From: Nitrosomonas sp. Nm51
Lineage (GTDB): Bacteria > Pseudomonadota > Gammaproteobacteria > Burkholderiales > Nitrosomonadaceae
Reading direction: 5' to 3'
Assembly (NCBI RefSeq): GCF_900111165.1
Contig: NZ_FOGH01000003.1
Coordinates: 62,001-126,000 of the forward strand
Length of the DNA stretch: 64,000 nucleotides
Under the pieces are notes generated by a model that saw nothing but the letters and a program-made list of their open reading frames with translations, searched no databases and was not told the DNA's origin. Below are positions 36,624 to 44,971 of this stretch, piece by piece (the stretch's first letter is position 1; each line of letters opens with the position of its first letter). A program made the position numbers and the translations under genes.

Positions 36624-37339
36624 GACGCCTGACTTCGGCCCAACTTCCCAACAAACAAGACGTGGATATATACATCATCATGATGTCTTAACGGGCCTGA
36701 CTTCGGCCCAACTTCCCAACCGTAAGATTTTGATGACTTTGATTGTTGCATTAGTCTTAACGGGCCTGACTTCGGCCCAACTTCCCAACACTCAACCATG
36801 TCGCATTTGTTCGAGGCGGTGTCTTAACGGGCCTGACTTCGGCCCAACTTCCCAACAAATAAGCAACGAAGAAATAATGGACGCAACGTCTTAACGGGCC
36901 TGACTTCGGCCCAACTTCCCAACTGTTGATGAGGGAGTACTCAAAAATATCACGGTCTTAACGGGCCTGACTTCGGCCCAACTTCCCAACCGCATCGGTT
37001 CGGCGCGGTAGTCGTGACTCGGCATCGTCTTAACGGGCCTGACTTCGGCCCAACTTCCCAACATATACAGCGATGGTTCTAACTTATTCAGTGTAGTCTT
37101 AACGGGCCTGACTTCGGCCCAACTTCCCAACTCAGGATATTATGGACTTCAAAACAAACCTTAGTCTTAACGGGCCTGACTTCGGCCCAACTTCCCAACG
37201 TTTTGGGATTGGATCAACGTGTGAAAAAAGGAGAGTCTTAACGGGCCTGACTTCGGCCCAACTTCCCAACTGAAGAATCACTGGAATACCAGAATCTTCA
37301 ATTGTCTTAACGGGCCTGACTTCGGCCCAACTTCCCAAC
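36617..37339 (-). CRISPR. CRISPR array, 11 repeats and 10 spacers
   Basis: Ten identical 36-base repeats and one degenerate repeat. On the minus strand the repeat begins GTTGGGAAGTTGGG and ends CCCGTTAAGAC; GGGCC and GGCCC inside it can form a stem around a seven-base loop. Repeats start at 36617 (degenerate), 36685, 36754, 36821, 36888, 36955, 37027, 37096, 37164, 37235 and 37304. Spacers are 31-36 bases. The degenerate repeat differs at six of its first ten plus-strand positions, which marks the leader-distal end. The leader therefore lies to the right, toward the cas genes, and the array is most likely transcribed leftward. Confidence 0.98.
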
Positions 37340-37624
37340 CGACTCTTCCACAGCCCTTTATCCATGGGGCATACAGAGGCAAAATCGGCGGTCTCGGCAT
37401 TTTCTTTTCCCACAAGCTGGAAAGCATGTCCATTTTAGCCCAGAACCCGCATGAATACTAGTGCGGCGCGTTTTTCTGTCGAAAACAGATTAAATATGTT
37501 CGTTATCATACTGAATATATGGCTGGTTATTAAAAATTTTGCTTAAATATTAGGCAACCAGGTTGGCAACTTTTTGCGGTTTTTACAGTGCGCCGCATTT
37601 TGATGATTGGCACTGGTATATTTA
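37340..37624 (-). promoter_or_regulatory. probable CRISPR leader
   Basis: This non-coding stretch lies between the intact end of the array and cas2. It becomes AT-rich toward the cas side (37490-37560, with TTAAAAATTTTGCTTAAATA) and includes a small inverted repeat (CAACC-A-GGTTG near 37556). Its place opposite the degenerate repeat makes it the expected leader, holding the array promoter and integration signals. No individual site can be assigned. Confidence 0.55.
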
Positions 37625-37912
37625 CTACACAATCCAGTAAGGCGCATTCGGCGCGCCAGGTATTTTTCCCTGCCATTGTATATGATAACGGCAGCGGCCA
37701 CACACCGGCGTGATAAGTATATGGTCTTCCTGCGGATTGATCAGGCGGCGTAGCCGCAGGCGCAGCGCGATGAGCCCATCGGGCGTCAGGCCGCATTCAA
37801 AAACGCTTTTTTGCACGCGAACACCCGCCGTTTCCAGTACTTTGGCGACCCGGTTCAGGCGTTTCGGATGTGCGATGTCGTATGAAATGACGACCAGATA
37901 GAGTGCGCTCAT
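37625..37912 (-). CDS. cas2: CRISPR-associated endonuclease Cas2 (array-side copy)
   Basis: A 95-residue Cas2, the structural partner of Cas1 in the spacer-integration complex. The N-terminal strand LYLVVISYDIAHPKRLNRVAKVLE holds the conserved Asp, followed by GVRVQKSVFECGL. The C-terminus ends PYWIV. Its ATG overlaps the stop of the RT-Cas1 frame (ATGA), so the two are translationally coupled. It differs clearly from the other cas2 at 40018..40296 (for example SYDIAHP against ITDIADP, and a CGRCRY stretch absent there). The array lies about 285 bases downstream. Confidence 0.96.
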   Translation of the reverse strand: MSALYLVVISYDIAHPKRLNRVAKVLETAGVRVQKSVFECGLTPDGLIALRLRLRRLINPQEDHILITPVCGRCRYHIQWQGKIPGAPNAPYWIV

Positions 37913-39495
37913 CGCCAGCGGGTTGCCTGAAATTCGTTTGTATTATTCGAACGGAGTGCTCTGGCCAGCGTCAGTATGTCGTGGTCAATGATACGGCGTA
38001 AATCCATTTCGGTCTCAGTTTGCGGGTGTTGTTGAATGCTGTTGAAACGGTCTTCCAGTGCGCGTATGAATGTGCGGATGGTATCGTTGCCGAGGCTGCA
38101 TACTTCAGATTGGATACTGTGCGCTTGCGGATCGAGTTGCCGGGTGCGCAGCAGTCTGAGCACAGTGGCGTCGACAACATAGGCGCGGAATACTTCCATC
38201 AGGTCTGATGCAAGCGCCAGGTGATTGCCGCCCGGTAAATGCAGCATGCCCAGATGCGCGTTCAGGCTGCGTGCCTGCAACAATCCGGCGACAGCCTGGT
38301 ACAACAGGGTGTAGCCAAGCGAAAGCATGGCGTTGACCGGGTCGGGAGCGGGACGTGCCAGTCGTTTGCTGAACTGCCATGGTGGCGGCACCAGCTCGGC
38401 AAAAGCGCGCCAATAGAGTGCTGCGGCTGCACCCTCGCTGCCGCGCAGGCTTTCCACGCTGGTAGCGGTTTTAAGCGACTGTTCGATTTGTTTCAGGCGC
38501 TGATTGGCAGACAGGTCGAGTGGCGATGATTTGAGATGGCGCTGACCGCGTGCCAGTACAAGACGGGAATTATGCAGTTTCGCCGCGACAATCCGGCGTG
38601 CGATATCCAGCTGAAACGCAGGATCGGCATGGCAGGTGAATTGCGCCTGCAACAGCGTAATCTGCCGCCCTGTTTCCGGGTCGAACCGGCCGTAATAGCG
38701 CCCGAGATAAGACAGGTAGGACAGGCTGCAGTCATTGCGGGCTGCCAGCTGCAGCGTCTGCGTCGTCACCTGAACAGGGCCGAAGAGCATGATCTGGTCC
38801 ACCTGGTGTGCGGGCAGATTCAAAATGGTTTTGCCGTCACGTTCAACCTGGTAGCGCTGGTTGTCGACACTCAGACGTACCTGCTTGTCCACCAGATAAA
38901 GCGTGCGCTGTAACGGTGCCAGCGGCGGCAGCGGGTGATTGAATTCAGGGTCTTCGGGCGCGGCATCCTGGATGGTTTCCCGAGGCGGTTTGTCCGGTTC
39001 CGGTTCTGCGCCGGTTGATGTAGTGGATGTGGTCTGTTCGGGCAAGGATGCGGTATCTGGTGAAACATCGGCGGATTGGATTTTGGTTGCCGTTTTGGAT
39101 GACGGTGACGGCGGGGCGGTTGCCTTAAAATTTTTCGGCACCGTATCGTGCCATGTTCTCGGGATTGCCAGGCTGCGCACGAAATACCAGCCAAGAAATT
39201 CCAGGCCGTCGTCGAAGTGAACAATCCGGGTTTTCAACGGATTAAGACGCAGAGTCAGCCGCTCAAGCACATCCCGTGTCAGATCCAGTGCGGCTTCTGC
39301 GTGTTTTCTGGACCTGGCGAGGACGATAAAATCGTCGGCGTAACGGATGAGCACATGATCAGCGTCGAGCAGCGCTTCATCAAGGGTGTCCAGATACAGA
39401 TTCGCCAGCATGGGAGATATTGGGCGCTGCCCTGTGGTATGCCCTGTTGCGGCACGGTCTTCTGGTCGCCATCCTGTATGGGTGTGGTCAGCCAT
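37909..39495 (-). CDS. cas1: RT-Cas1 fusion: end of reverse transcriptase plus Cas1
   Basis: This frame encodes the C-terminal part of a reverse transcriptase joined to Cas1. True homology begins at PISPMLANLYLD (about 39425), and the first residues are out-of-frame padding. The RT catalytic box is RYADDFIVLARS. A linker rich in Pro, Ser, Thr and Glu (about 80 residues) leads to Cas1 (from TLYLVDKQVRLSV). Cas1 metal ligands are present: Glu in SEGAAAALYW, His in LNAHLGMLH and Asp in LASDLMEVFRAY. RT-Cas1 proteins allow spacers to be taken from RNA. No Cas6 domain is attached. The upstream part of the protein is in another frame (39279..40016). Confidence 0.93.
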   Translation of the reverse strand: MADHTHTGWRPEDRAATGHTTGQRPISPMLANLYLDTLDEALLDADHVLIRYADDFIVLARSRKHAEAALDLTRDVLERLTLRLNPLKTRIVHFDDGLEFLGWYFVRSLAIPRTWHDTVPKNFKATAPPSPSSKTATKIQSADVSPDTASLPEQTTSTTSTGAEPEPDKPPRETIQDAAPEDPEFNHPLPPLAPLQRTLYLVDKQVRLSVDNQRYQVERDGKTILNLPAHQVDQIMLFGPVQVTTQTLQLAARNDCSLSYLSYLGRYYGRFDPETGRQITLLQAQFTCHADPAFQLDIARRIVAAKLHNSRLVLARGQRHLKSSPLDLSANQRLKQIEQSLKTATSVESLRGSEGAAAALYWRAFAELVPPPWQFSKRLARPAPDPVNAMLSLGYTLLYQAVAGLLQARSLNAHLGMLHLPGGNHLALASDLMEVFRAYVVDATVLRLLRTRQLDPQAHSIQSEVCSLGNDTIRTFIRALEDRFNSIQQHPQTETEMDLRRIIDHDILTLARALRSNNTNEFQATRWR

Positions 39496-40016
39496 TGTTC
39501 GACCAGGTCGATCAATGCCGGTTCCGGTGCGACGGTTTGCAGGCGTGCGAGCAGTTCGGCATGCGCAATTGTGTCAAAAAAGGCTTCGATATCGGCATCA
39601 ACAATCCAGTGATAACCCTGACGCTGATAAAAGCCGATACGTTCCACAGCCATGCGCACGCTGCGGCCCTGGCGGTAAGCATACGAGCAGTCTTCGAGTT
39701 CTGCCTCCACTTTCGGTGTCAGCACCAGGGTGAGGCTGGTCTGCAAAATGCGGTCGCGTACCGTTGGAATCGCGAGTCCGCGCGGCGACTTTCCCGGCCG
39801 TTCCGCCCAGATGCGCAACAATGGCTGCGGGCGGTAAACGCCGTGGATGACGTCCTTTGCCAACTGGCGCAACACGGCATCGATTTGCGGCGATAAGGCG
39901 CTGATAGTTTCGCCGTCCACGCCGGCCATGCCTTTGTTGTCGGCGACTTTTTCCCAAGCCTGTTTCAGTTTGCTGAAGGTGAGCGCCTTGCGCAGCAGCG
40001 CACCGATCGCCAGCAT
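39279..40016 (-). CDS. RT-Cas1 fusion: N-terminal reverse transcriptase part, frameshifted
   Basis: A 245-residue frame whose first 198 residues are the fingers and early palm of a group II intron-like reverse transcriptase. Visible blocks are KGMAGVDGETI, RPQPLLRIWAERPGKSPRGLAIPTVRDRILQ, EDCSYAYRQGRS and WIVDADIEAFFDTI (first catalytic Asp), ending in QQGIPQGS. After that the frame leaves homology. Correct reading resumes in the overlapping frame at PISPMLANLY, two bases out of phase (extra GC near 39425-39428). The ATG is one base after the stop of the upstream cas2. As it stands, a full RT-Cas1 of about 700 residues cannot be made without frameshifting or repair. Confidence 0.9.
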   Translation of the reverse strand: MLAIGALLRKALTFSKLKQAWEKVADNKGMAGVDGETISALSPQIDAVLRQLAKDVIHGVYRPQPLLRIWAERPGKSPRGLAIPTVRDRILQTSLTLVLTPKVEAELEDCSYAYRQGRSVRMAVERIGFYQRQGYHWIVDADIEAFFDTIAHAELLARLQTVAPEPALIDLVEQWLTTPIQDGDQKTVPQQGIPQGSAQYLPCWRICIWTPLMKRCSTLIMCSSVTPTILSSSPGPENTQKPHWI

Positions 40017-40017
40017 G

Positions 40018-40296
40018 TCAGACGATCCAGTGACCGGCCATCGGTTTCAGGCCTCTGCCAAGTCCTTCGCCACTGGCGCGCCCGATATCCAGGCCGCACA
40101 GCGCGTAATACCGTGCGGAATCCTCGCTGCCGTGCAGGATCTTAATCATTGCTGACTGCAGCCGCAGCAGATTTTCGGCATCCAGCTCCATCAGATAAAC
40201 GCTTTTCTGCACCCGCTCGCCCCAGCGCTCACAAACCTTTGCAGCGCGCCGCAGACGGCGTGGATCGGCGATATCGGTGATGACGAGGTAGTGCAT
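40018..40296 (-). CDS. cas2: CRISPR-associated endonuclease Cas2 (RT-side copy)
   Basis: A 92-residue Cas2 starting at MHYLVITDIADP; a GTG three codons earlier is also open. The core reads DIADPRRLRRAAKVCERWGERVQKSVYLMEL, with the conserved Asp and the RVQKS strand of the family. The C-terminus ends GHWIV, echoing the WIV ending of the other Cas2. It is first in the leftward unit cas2 - RT-cas1 - cas2 - array and is followed after one base by the RT start. Two cas2 genes around one cas1 are unusual. Confidence 0.95.
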   Translation of the reverse strand: MHYLVITDIADPRRLRRAAKVCERWGERVQKSVYLMELDAENLLRLQSAMIKILHGSEDSARYYALCGLDIGRASGEGLGRGLKPMAGHWIV

Positions 40297-40305
40297 GTTT
40301 ACCAC

Positions 40306-40964
40306 AAAACGATTGGATAACAGCGTGACTGTACCAAAATTCTGGACTGCTGGGTAGATTTTGATTGCGATGGTATGTTCGTAACTATTGATCAGAACAT
40401 TTTATAGCGCTAAAAACACTGCGGATACGCGTTACTTTGAAGGGTTTATTGAATAACAGCCAAGGCGGATCACAATTTTACTATGAAAGAACATAGCCTA
40501 AAGACAATAACACCCCTTACCCCGAAAAAGCAGGGGCTACGAATGGTGATAAAAGAGTACTGAGTACTGCAACGTTACGGTGCACATTTGCTGCCGAAGC
40601 GACCAAATTGCCTGTAGTCCGGTTGGAAAACGGCCTTTTTACTATGCGTGCTCTATGGCGACAATTTGGGGTGCGGGTTGGTCGCTTAAGTCACATTAAC
40701 GTGCGGAGTCAAAGCTTCAAAAAATTGAACGATTTTTGACAGCTGTGCACCGCAACATTATTATCTTTCATCATTCGGGGCGAAACAATGCTCTCATGAC
40801 CATTAACGCCGTTATCCATTTTACGCCGTCATGTTCCTTGAGCTCGTCAATCTGTCTCTGTAAGATCATACCGCGATCTCCAACTTACTTGGAGGGGACT
40901 TCAGATTAGCCGGGCTGGTTTGAAAAACCAGTTTCTGGCCGTCGTCATCCGCCGGCCAAGCCAA
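40306..40964. other. intergenic region upstream of the cas module and downstream of cyoD
   Basis: About 660 bases with no gene I can support and no interference (effector) gene. Short frames exist, such as 26 residues from a plus-strand ATG near 40482 (MKEHSLKTITPLTPKKQG) and a minus-strand frame near 40780-40880 (MILQRQIDELKEHDGV), but neither matches a family I know. The cas promoter should lie at the left edge, before 40305. Confidence 0.4.
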
Positions 40965-41270
40965 CTACATCCGCATTGCCAGGTTGCCCATGATCCAGAT
41001 CGTGCCGATGGCCATGATGATCAGCAACAGGACCGAAAAAAGGATCAGTTGCAAATCCTCACGTTTCTGCCGCGACAAATCGATATGCAGAAAAAAGCGG
41101 AAATGCACTGTGATCTGCACTAGCGCGCATGCGCCTAGAAAGATCAATAATGTCGGCCGGTCCAAACCGCCCCATGCAACGATCGCGAACGGCCCAACCG
41201 TCAGCGTGAACGCAAGCCCAAAACCAATTAGATAATCGCGTAGTTCGCGTCTGTAATCAAGATCGTTCAT
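40965..41270 (-). CDS. cyoD: cytochrome o ubiquinol oxidase subunit IV
   Basis: The 101-residue small subunit of the bo3-type quinol oxidase, with three membrane segments (YLIGFGLAFTLTVGPFAIVAW, LLIFLGACALVQITVHFRFFLHI, LILFSVLLLIIMAIGTIWIM). The HFRFFLH motif is typical of CyoD. It assists assembly of the heme-copper centre. Its start overlaps the cyoC stop by four bases. It is the last gene of the operon; cyoE (heme O synthase) does not follow, unlike the E. coli order. Confidence 0.95.
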   Translation of the reverse strand: MNDLDYRRELRDYLIGFGLAFTLTVGPFAIVAWGGLDRPTLLIFLGACALVQITVHFRFFLHIDLSRQKREDLQLILFSVLLLIIMAIGTIWIMGNLAMRM

Positions 41271-41884
41271 GCGCTAATTCCTGCAAGAAAGACAATAGTG
41301 AATATTCCGACCCAGATAAGATCGAGAAAATGCCAGAAGAGCCCAAGCCGCAACAGGCGGGTCTTGACAATCGGGATCATTCCGAAAGTCCGCATCTGGA
41401 TCAGCATCACCACGATCCAGATGCATCCTGCCGACACATGTAAACCATGCAGCGGGACAAGCCCCCAGAACGCCGACAGGAAGCCGCTGCGCGACGGCCC
41501 GGCGCCCATGCCGATCATGTTGGCGAAGTCGCGCGCTTCAAAGCCCAGGAACCCCAGACCGAGGGCGAGCGTCACGCCAAGCCACAGTGCAATGCGGCCA
41601 CGTCCTTGTTCGTGCCGCATTGCGAGCGAAGCGATTCCGAAGGTCAGGCTGCTGGTCAACAGGATCATGGTCTGTATGAATACGCTCGTCAGGTCGAACA
41701 CGTCCTTCGGGCCTGGCCCGCCGGCCATTCCCACCGGGTTTGCCATGGTGACATAGATGGCGAACATCAATCCGAAAATGATCAGGTCGCTCATCAGGAA
41801 AACCCAGAAGCCAAATACCAGCGTTTCGGCCTGATCATGCGCTTCACCATGATGTTCGCCAAGGTTGATGCCGGGATGCCTCAT
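41267..41884 (-). CDS. cyoC: cytochrome o ubiquinol oxidase subunit III
   Basis: A 205-residue membrane subunit of the heme-copper oxidase with five hydrophobic segments (FGFWVFLMSDLIIFGLMFAIYV, FIQTMILLTSSLTFGIASLA, IALWLGVTLALGLGFLGFEA, LHGLHVSAGCIWIVVMLIQM, LGLFWHFLDLIWVGIFTIVFL). The FWHFLD and GLHVSAG motifs are family signatures. It overlaps cyoB and cyoD by four bases each (ATGA), so translation is coupled through the operon. Confidence 0.96.
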   Translation of the reverse strand: MRHPGINLGEHHGEAHDQAETLVFGFWVFLMSDLIIFGLMFAIYVTMANPVGMAGGPGPKDVFDLTSVFIQTMILLTSSLTFGIASLAMRHEQGRGRIALWLGVTLALGLGFLGFEARDFANMIGMGAGPSRSGFLSAFWGLVPLHGLHVSAGCIWIVVMLIQMRTFGMIPIVKTRLLRLGLFWHFLDLIWVGIFTIVFLAGISA

Positions 41885-43989
41885 CGCGAAGCCTTCAGTG
41901 TTTCGGGCAGTTCAAGAACGGCCAGACCCTGGTTAACGTCATCGGTCTCACGATCCCGGGTGATCGGCGACGCCGCCCTGACACGGGCAAGCCATGCGCG
42001 ATGTTCACGGGAGATTTCGTCCGCCGGAATTGTATAGGTGGTGTCGAGCATAAAGGTGCGGGCAACGAACGCGACCACAATCGTCAGTACCGACAGCATG
42101 GCAAGCCACCAGATGTACCAGACCAGCGCCATACCGAGTAAAGTCGCCGCGGCGCATATGATCATACCGAGCGCAGTATTTTTCGGCATCGTGATATCCC
42201 CGTAATTTGCTGTGTCGGCAAAAGCACGGCCATTGGCCTTGGCTGCAGCAAAGTCATCGCGATCTTTCACCTGTGGAAGGACCGCGAAATTATAATGCGG
42301 CGGCGGCGACGGCGTAGCCCATTCCAGCGTGCGTCCGTTCCATGGGTCGCCCAGGGGAGCGGCCAGTTTATCGCGATCGCGGACACTGACCCAAATCTGT
42401 ATGACTAACGCCGCCAACGCCGACAAGACCAGCGCCGCACCAAAGAGGGCGGCCAGCATCAGGGGTTCGAACGCCGGATCGTTGAAATTGGCCGAGCGGC
42501 GCGGCATTCCCATCAGGCCCACGACGTAGAGCGGCAGGAAAGCGAAGGAGAAACCGAATATCCAAAGCAGGGCCGAGACGCGCCCCCAGCCTTCATGCAG
42601 GCGAAATCCGAAGGCTTTCGGAAACCAGTAGTGAATGCCGGCCAACAAACCGAAGACAACCCCCGGGATGATGACATTGTGGAAGTGCGCCACCAGAAAT
42701 AGCGTGTTGTGCACCTGATAGGTGATCGTCGGATTGGCGAGAATGACGCCGGTCAGCCCGCCGATCACGAACAGGATAAAGAAACCGGTCACGTAAATCA
42801 TCGGCACCGTCATCCTGATCCGTCCGCGGTACATTGTCGCCATCCAGTCATACACTTTCACGCCCGTCGGCACGGCGATGCACATCGACGCGATGCCGAA
42901 GGCGATGTTCACGTTGGCGCTCTGTCCCATGGTGAAAAAATGATGCAGCCAGACGCAGAAGCTGAGCACCGCAATCGCCATTGTCGCGTAAACGAGCGAG
43001 GTGTAGCCATAGAGCCGCTTGCCCGAGAAGGTTGCAACCACTTCGGAAATGATGCCATAAGCTGGCAGCACCAGAAGATAGACTTCGGGATGTCCGAACA
43101 ACCAGAACAGGTTGACATAATTCATCATGTTGCCGCCCAGGTCATTGGTGAAGAAATGAAAATCCAGATAACGGTCGGCGGCGAGCATCAACGTGGCAAC
43201 CGTCAGCGGCGGCATCGCAAAAATCATGATGATCGATGTACAGAGCACGGTCCAGCAGAACAACGGCATGCGAAACAGCGTCATTCCAGGCGCGCGCTCC
43301 TTGTAGATCGTAACGGCGAAATTGATCCCGGACAGCGTTGTGCCGATCCCGGCAATGGCCACTGACCATATCCAGTAATCGGGACCTGGGCCGGGATTGA
43401 AGGCAAGCCCGGTATAGGGCGGGTAAGCGGCCCAGCTGCCAGTCGAAAACTTGCCGAATACGAGGCTTGACATGACAAGCACAGCACCGGTGGCGGTCAA
43501 CCCCAGGCTGATCTGGTTCATCACCGGAAACGACATGTCGCGCGCGCCGATCTGTAAAGGCATGATGTAATTGATTACTCCGGCAACCAGAGGCATCGCT
43601 ACGAAGAAGATCATGATCGTGCCGTGTGTACTGAACAGTTCGGCGAAATGCTCGGGCGTGAGAAACCCGCCGCTCAGGCCGTCGGCCTGCTGCGCACGCA
43701 TTAGTACGGCTTCGATTACGCCGCGCGTCATCATCACCAAAGCAAGCACACAATACATGATGCCGATACGTTTATGATCGGTACTGGTCAGCCAGTCTGT
43801 CCACAAAGAGCGCCATGCTCTCAGCCATGTAATGAAAGCGATTACAGCGATCGCGCCGGCGATAACAATCATCGCGGCGGCGCCCGCGATCAATTCACTG
43901 ATGGCCGGACTCTGGATTGCCTGCCAGATTGGCAGCGAGGAAAGGTCGAGGCGGCCGAAAAGCCAGGTCGTTGTGTGGTCAGACGTCAT
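41881..43989 (-). CDS. cyoB: cytochrome o ubiquinol oxidase subunit I
   Basis: Catalytic subunit of the bo3 oxidase, reducing O2 to water with electrons from ubiquinol while pumping protons. I start at MTSDHTTTW, whose ATG overlaps the cyoA stop (ATGA), giving 702 residues; an ATG ten codons earlier would run into cyoA. Heme and CuB ligands are visible: STHGTIMIF (low-spin heme His), WLFGHPEVY (CuB His and the cross-linked Tyr), WLHHFFTMG (two CuB His) and LVAHFHNVI (high- and low-spin heme His). The quinol oxidase N- and C-terminal extensions are present. Confidence 0.97.
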   Translation of the reverse strand: MTSDHTTTWLFGRLDLSSLPIWQAIQSPAISELIAGAAAMIVIAGAIAVIAFITWLRAWRSLWTDWLTSTDHKRIGIMYCVLALVMMTRGVIEAVLMRAQQADGLSGGFLTPEHFAELFSTHGTIMIFFVAMPLVAGVINYIMPLQIGARDMSFPVMNQISLGLTATGAVLVMSSLVFGKFSTGSWAAYPPYTGLAFNPGPGPDYWIWSVAIAGIGTTLSGINFAVTIYKERAPGMTLFRMPLFCWTVLCTSIIMIFAMPPLTVATLMLAADRYLDFHFFTNDLGGNMMNYVNLFWLFGHPEVYLLVLPAYGIISEVVATFSGKRLYGYTSLVYATMAIAVLSFCVWLHHFFTMGQSANVNIAFGIASMCIAVPTGVKVYDWMATMYRGRIRMTVPMIYVTGFFILFVIGGLTGVILANPTITYQVHNTLFLVAHFHNVIIPGVVFGLLAGIHYWFPKAFGFRLHEGWGRVSALLWIFGFSFAFLPLYVVGLMGMPRRSANFNDPAFEPLMLAALFGAALVLSALAALVIQIWVSVRDRDKLAAPLGDPWNGRTLEWATPSPPPHYNFAVLPQVKDRDDFAAAKANGRAFADTANYGDITMPKNTALGMIICAAATLLGMALVWYIWWLAMLSVLTIVVAFVARTFMLDTTYTIPADEISREHRAWLARVRAASPITRDRETDDVNQGLAVLELPETLKASR

Positions 43990-44948
43990 TTGCTGCTTCC
44001 ATTGAAAAGCGGCTGCCACACATAGCCCGCTGCCCCTGGCTGATTTGCCGGAAGAACGGGTTCACCGCCGTGATACCGTCCGATTACCTTTTTGAAGAGA
44101 TCCGGCGCGACCTGGTTGAAGTAGATGACACCGGCAGGCATTCCATTCGTGCCGATCGCTTCGTATACCTGCGCGCCCGTCGAGGAAGCGCCGAGCAACT
44201 CATAGGTTTGCGCATCAAGCGGCACGCCGTCTGACTTAACCCTGGCCACCCATTCGGAAAACGCTTCGGGTGTCATGGCTACGGCATCGAATTTCTGTTC
44301 GGTGAAACCCACACCGCTAAATTGCACATTCTCGCCTTTAAAAACACCGGCTGCATCGGCAAGCAAATGAAGTTTCGTGCGCATCCCCGGCATCGCATAA
44401 ACCTGCCCGGCCAATGCATCGACCATGAATGACTGCATCACTGTATCGCTGGTCAGGTTCAGCGATACGGGCGCTCCAGCGGGGAAGGCCAGCTGATTGA
44501 CCGTGGCGATGCCGAGATCGGGGTAGATGAACAACCATTTCCAGTCGAGCCCCACCACCTGAACGTTGAGCGGCGCTGCGTCCGACGCGATGGGTTTATA
44601 GGGATCGAGCGCTTTGGTGCTGAACCAAAGCTTGGTTGAAAGTACGGCTACAATCATAAAAGGTACACCCCACATTACGAGTTCAAGCCAGCCTGAGTAT
44701 CCCCAGTCCGGCGTGTAACGGGCTTTGGTGTTCCGATAGCGGTAACGCCAGAGCATCACCGGCACCAGGATAAAAACCGGCACCACCGCGATCATAGTCC
44801 AGCCTACGACTTCGATCAGATGCGCGCGCTGCGCTGCAGCGATTGGCCCTGCAGGATCGAGGAAGCTGCTGCGCTGTTCACTACAACCCGCCAGAATCAC
44901 CGCAGTCAATAACAATACGCTGAATTGTTTAGCCTTGTTGTATCCCAT
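43986..44948 (-). CDS. cyoA: cytochrome o ubiquinol oxidase subunit II
   Basis: A 320-residue lipoprotein subunit. A signal with lipobox LAGC-S (about residue 22) is followed by two membrane helices and a periplasmic cupredoxin domain. The CuA cysteines of cytochrome c oxidases are absent: the loop reads FSGVGFTEQKF instead of a Cys-x3-Cys motif. This confirms a quinol rather than cytochrome c donor. QVVGLDWKWLFIYPD is typical of CyoA. It is first in the operon cyoABCD, 23 bases downstream of the protease gene on the same strand, so part of its expression could come from further upstream. Confidence 0.97.
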   Translation of the reverse strand: MGYNKAKQFSVLLLTAVILAGCSEQRSSFLDPAGPIAAAQRAHLIEVVGWTMIAVVPVFILVPVMLWRYRYRNTKARYTPDWGYSGWLELVMWGVPFMIVAVLSTKLWFSTKALDPYKPIASDAAPLNVQVVGLDWKWLFIYPDLGIATVNQLAFPAGAPVSLNLTSDTVMQSFMVDALAGQVYAMPGMRTKLHLLADAAGVFKGENVQFSGVGFTEQKFDAVAMTPEAFSEWVARVKSDGVPLDAQTYELLGASSTGAQVYEAIGTNGMPAGVIYFNQVAPDLFKKVIGRYHGGEPVLPANQPGAAGYVWQPLFNGSSK

Positions 44949-44971
44949 CGCAGTCCCTTCAACAGTTCCGT

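Noticed and set aside
36617-37339. Reading the CRISPR array rightward
   Set aside because: The degenerate repeat and terminator are at the left end, and all cas genes are leftward, which places the leader on the right.
36604-37413. Several frames of 80-95 residues within the CRISPR array
   Set aside because: They are translations of the repeat (recurring GSWAEVRPVKT-like units), not genes.
39420-39440. Programmed ribosomal frameshift in RT-Cas1
   Set aside because: No slippery heptamer or strong downstream structure is evident. A two-base insertion or error explains the break more simply.
42709-43365. Long plus-strand frame (218 residues) inside cyoB
   Set aside because: It is the antisense shadow of the cyoB coding sequence and shows no domain. 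The cyoB frame is certain.
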